DNA of 64,000 bases from Ophthalmolycus amberensis. Taxonomy: Eukaryota; Chordata; Actinopteri; Perciformes; Zoarcidae. Under the pieces are notes generated by a model. The model made no database searches and was not told the origin of the DNA. It was given only the letters and a program-made list of their open reading frames with translations. Of this stretch, positions 59,910 to 64,000 are shown piece by piece. The first letter of the stretch is position 1, and each line of letters starts with the position of its first letter. The position numbers and the translations under genes were made by a program. Location of the stretch: the NCBI GenBank assembly GCA_024529925.1, contig JAFEUB010001412.1, positions 496,001 to 560,000 of the forward strand. The letters run 5' to 3'.

Positions 59910-61170
59910 TTAAAAGGATTTGTTTGAATTGAAAATGTACAACACTTTGAAAAGGCAGGAAACATAGCCTGCCCTTAAGGCAGTGTCGGAGGAAGTATTC
60001 AGGATTCAGATCCTTCACCTAAAGATCCCACGTTGTAGAAAGTCAGATTTCCATGACTTCTTCAGGTCTATGTGCTATAAATACTGTATCAAGTATTGAG
60101 ACGCTCAATCCACTGAGAGATGCACACTGCCCACATTCAGGAACTGTGCTTTTAAACTGGTAATCAGGACTTGCATAAGGTTGTGATGTCGCAACACAGT
60201 CACCGGTAGTTGACAACAAGCCCCCAGGAAGAGCAGTTCATTTTACAAACTATGACCAAAGACCAAAGACTTACAAGATATGTCTCTTTTTTTTTTAGGT
60301 GAATCAACTTCCCAGTAGGAACACTTGAATAGTCCTAAAAGTAGTAAAGTGCACTAGTAGCTGAGTTCAGAGTTATTTCCTTCCTCCTTTCATGTGAATG
60401 ATCCCGAGGACGAGGATGGACCAGGGCTTTGGAGGCGGGGTGAAAGGAAATGTTCGTGTGCTTGCTCGCCTGAAGATCCAGATCATTTCATCTGAATTTT
60501 ATACTGCGATTTTTTTTCGAAAACTTTTTTTGCTTCACGCGCCACTGAGCAATATCATAGGAATGAATGGGCCGCCGCCTCCGACACTCCATCCAGTTCT
60601 CTTCATACATCCATGGTTGACCCACACAATGAGGCCCAATCCCAATGTCCCCCTAAGGCCTTGAACCCTGAACCCTCAGGGATTCACTGACGTCACCTGG
60701 TAAATGGTTGAGTGTGAGAGACTGTAAGGGCTTAAAATAGTGTAAATACAAATGTTACAGCACTTTGCTGCAACACGACAACGTTAAACAATATTAATAT
60801 TATTTACAATTGTGGGTATTTATTTAATGAGAGTATACGTGAAGACAACAAAAACGCAGATGGGGAAGACTGAAAACGCTGACCAAGCAGAGCAGACTGG
60901 GTTTTTTAGGCCAGTAAGACAAAAATTATGTTTTTTTTTTAAATATTCAAGCACGTAAATATGTTCTGGTAGAAACCCTAAATACAAGTAAGAACCGGGA
61001 AAAGAGCATGATATATCTCCTTCAACTGAATGTTTCCATACTACAATGTAAAAATACTAAAATTCAAGTCAAAATGTTATTCGAGTAAAAGCGGAAGATC
61101 ATCAAAATGTACTTAAAAGTAGAATAGCTCTTGTCCTTGTTGTGATATATATATATTATTGTATATTATG
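59910..61170. other. Intergenic with repeat debris
   Basis: 59981-60035 is an end of the CAGTG...AGGAAGTATTCAG-type repeat. 61060-61120 holds related AAGTACTTAAAAGTA-like words. 60625-60700 (GGCCCAATCCCAATGTCCCC) looks like another fish repeat end. No gene is recognised. Confidence 0.45.
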
Positions 61171-61627
61171 TAGGGGTGTAACGGTACGCGTATTCGTATT
61201 GAACCGTTCGGTACGAGGCTCACGGTTCGGTACGCATGACGAACCGAATACGTTTTAAAAACCTTTATTTAACCAGGTAGTCCCATTGAGATTAAAAATC
61301 TCTTTTGCAAGATGTAAGTAACAATACAAGATGTAAGCAAGATGTAAGTAACAATACTACATAACATTAAGGAGCAGTTTTTGTTTTTTATGCTTATGTG
61401 TTGCTAAGAAGACACCCCAGAAGATGAGGTCACTCAGGTATAGTTCCATCATTGTTCAAAGTCAAAGAATAACTTTATGATGTTAGTTTTAATGAATAAA
61501 TATATTTTAAAATCAAGTACATTTCTCTGGCATTTATAGTTTTCTACTGTACCGAAACGTACCGAACCGTGGCTCCACTGTATCGTACCGAACCCAACCG
61601 TGAATTTTGTGAACCGTTACACCCCTA
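61171..61627. mobile_element. Short hAT-type MITE with 8-bp target duplication
   Basis: The 457-bp element begins TAGGGGTGTAACGGT and ends ACCGTTACACCCCTA (inverted, one mismatch). ATATTATG occurs directly on both sides (61163-61170 and 61628-61635). Subterminal arms repeat GAACCGTTCGGTACG-type words on the left and TACCGAACC-type words on the right. The middle includes CTTTATTTAACCAGGTAGTC, a sequence common in other fish repeats. There is no coding capacity. Confidence 0.9.
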
Positions 61628-61635
61628 ATATTATG

Positions 61636-64000
61636 TGATTTCATTATTATCACCGATGCAATAATGTGTATGCAGCATTTTAATGTTGTAGTTGGCCAAG
61701 GTGAAGCTAATTTATATGTTATTTTATATTTTTCACAGGATTGTAGACGTGAACCATCCCGTCATCTAGGGCTTTCAAAAGTTGATCAAGACCCTCTGAT
61801 CACTCCACTGCTCCTGAACACTAGGAGGGACGACAACGAGTGAGGGAGGAGGGATGCCCCGACACAGCAAGGCTCACAGATGGCTTCACCTTGAATACAG
61901 CACTCTAACCCGGGGTTAATAAGGGTCAAAGGCCAGGGGGTCGATTGGGTCCTCGGTCCGAGTTGAATGACATCACAATTCACATTACAAAAAGAGGTGA
62001 CTGTCTTACTTCCAAAGTTTGGAGTGATGGCATGAAATTGAAGGTAATCTACACTTGAGCAAAACTATGGTCTAAACAGGACATTTAACATGTGAAGCAC
62101 TGGGTTGTTAGCTAATGATTATATGTCAATGTTGTATTTACACCTTGTTGTGCCAAAAATAAACTAATGCAGGTTTAAGCTTCAAGAAAAAAACTTTTCT
62201 GGAATTATGATAATATTGCATTCAGGATATTCTGTGTCTTAAGTTACATTTTACCACACAAACTGTGGTTGATATATTTTGCTTTTTTGATAAATTTGCC
62301 ATCGGCAGTAGAATTTAAAAGTTCCGCGGGTTTGAGCAACGACTTGTCGCACAACATATTTGTACAGATGAAACTACTGTTCGGTACAGCATAGATTTAG
62401 AGGTTGATAGAGTTGTCTTCAAAACCAGAACACCCGTCAGCATCCGTCACTGCCAATTACTCTCATTGCCCTTGCAAACTCACAGCAGCGGGGTCTGAGT
62501 GCCGTCCTGAGGCCCGATGAAAAGCAGCACTGACCCCCGTGGTTAGATCCCATCTCTCTGTCCTGCTTAGTGGGCCGTTAGTGCCGGACACCACGCTGCA
62601 TACAGCACCTCTTTAGATGGGAAAGGAAAGAAACAGAGGGGTGGAGACATTATCTGGTGAGACGCACAATGTCCGAAAAAAAAACACAAAGCACTGGGGG
62701 GGGGGGGTTTCCCACAGAGTTTAGACCGGTCTGTGAGGAGGGAGGTGGCAAGGGCTGGGCAGTCTTCGGGACAAAGAGCAGAGGTCATCTCAGACTCAAT
62801 GCCTGGGGCAAGAATCCAAGAGGAGAGTTTTTGATCTGAAAATGTAAACTAATGTCAGATCAGGTGTATCATCAATATTATCATTGATGATATCATACTG
62901 TATTAAAAGAGCTGTGCATATGTCTGGAGGACAACAGTTATAGACGCTAATAGTACATTCATCTCTACTTTCATCATGATGCTCATTGTGTTGGAAGGGT
63001 TTCAGCTTCTCTTCAATGAGCTCAGTCATCCGTGAAATGATAACCATCACCAGTTGCTATGATGAGGGCAGGTGTCTATTAGATTCTCTCTCTCAGGCTA
63101 TGAGATTGTGATACACATCCTCCATGACACGATGACCTAAACATCTCAAGGACACAAATAGGCATTTTGCGCACTCAAAATGGGAGCCTTGCTTACAAAC
63201 AAGGGTCAATATTTACCCCTCAGTGCACCCAGGCCCCTGGGTGGAGGCTAAATTGGTTTCGCTGACCAAATTAAGAACAGCTGACCTGATGTGGGTGTTA
63301 AGTGGACGTGGAGGTGTTACCAGAATGGTAATCTTTTGCATGATACGCTGGCTTTTGTCTTGTCCGTCCTTATTGGAGGACAACAAGAGGCTATAAGCTC
63401 CTTATCATCCCATTACAATTATGGAGGAGGAATCAGGAACTATGGCCCTGCGAAACCCTGCTCTTATACGCCTATACTTGTTTTGTCTTCAGCCCCTCAG
63501 AGATGTTTTATTATGCATGCATGCAGCCTGTATTGCAGGGTCACTGCCAAACCTAGCAGTTTGTTGCTCCAAAACAATTGAAAAAATACCTCCCACACTC
63601 CAACTAGCAGCAGCAGAAGTAATCCAGAGCAATTCCACAATGGAACGACATACTAAAATGTTGCTTGAGTGCTCTTGACAAATTATGGTTTAGCAAAAGC
63701 CCTGCTCAGCATCCTTGATTTAACATATCATGAATACAGTACCATCAGGTCTAAAGCTTGTCATGTTTTGGTTCCAAGTTTGAAGATAAAAGACTTGTTT
63801 AAGTGTCAGAACTAGGCATCCTCTCCAGTGCTCCTCAAAACCATTATCTGAATGAATTCATTTTGGTTCAAAATATACTGTAAATCTTATAAAAATTAAG
63901 AAGAAAAAAATCCGAAATATAGGTTTGTTTTTCATAAAATCACTTTATACTCAACGGACACCCGGCTGACATCTTGGACACTCCACTAACAGAATATGAA
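61636..64000. other. Intergenic to the right edge
   Basis: No coding exon, RNA gene or classifiable element is recognised. It contains a G run at 62696-62707 and scattered short open frames of up to 96 codons without domains. Confidence 0.5.

Overview
This window looks like nuclear DNA from a bony fish, probably a percomorph teleost. The coding sequence is split by GT-AG introns. Each recognised protein matches a vertebrate family, and the intergenic DNA is AT-rich with long (GT)n tracts and repeat types familiar from teleosts: hAT MITEs, LINE tails ending in ATTGA repeats, and inverted-repeat elements containing GCTAAGCTAAGC. All family assignments come from reading the translations; no database search was run.

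Layout. Minus strand, left edge to 1977: imp3 (U3 snoRNP protein), with its last short exon apparently beyond base 1. A CpG-rich promoter follows, then a non-autonomous hAT element with a perfect 8-bp target duplication (2430-3300). 3.3-8.9 kb is repeat-rich and contains nested inverted-repeat elements. Plus strand 8983-12392: slc35a3, a Golgi UDP-GlcNAc transporter (7 coding exons, 330 aa). Minus strand 16745-15045: fam78b (3 exons, 261 aa). It diverges from cmpk1, UMP-CMP kinase (plus, 17942-22203, 6 exons, 219 aa). Minus strand 27658-24833: bcl6, a BTB/six-zinc-finger transcriptional repressor (8 coding exons, 650 aa). About 27-53 kb is a gene desert with only transposon fragments and microsatellites. 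Minus strand 56835-54443: cldn1 (claudin-1, 4 exons, 211 aa). It diverges from a cpn2-like gene (plus, 57939-59501), a secreted leucine-rich-repeat protein with an intronless CDS. The last 4.5 kb holds a short hAT MITE and other repeat debris.

The genes do not form a pathway; this is ordinary vertebrate gene order, with bcl6, cldn1 and cpn2 recalling human 3q27-q29. The most interesting non-coding signals are: four TTCNNNGAA (STAT/BCL6-type) palindromes within 72 bp, about 1.7 kb upstream of the bcl6 start codon; a perfect 27-bp-arm hairpin in the desert; two in-frame starts in fam78b that would give either a hydrophobic or an acylated N-terminus; and CTCF-like motifs arranged convergently around bcl6 and its desert. 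I found no evidence for an entirely new biological system.
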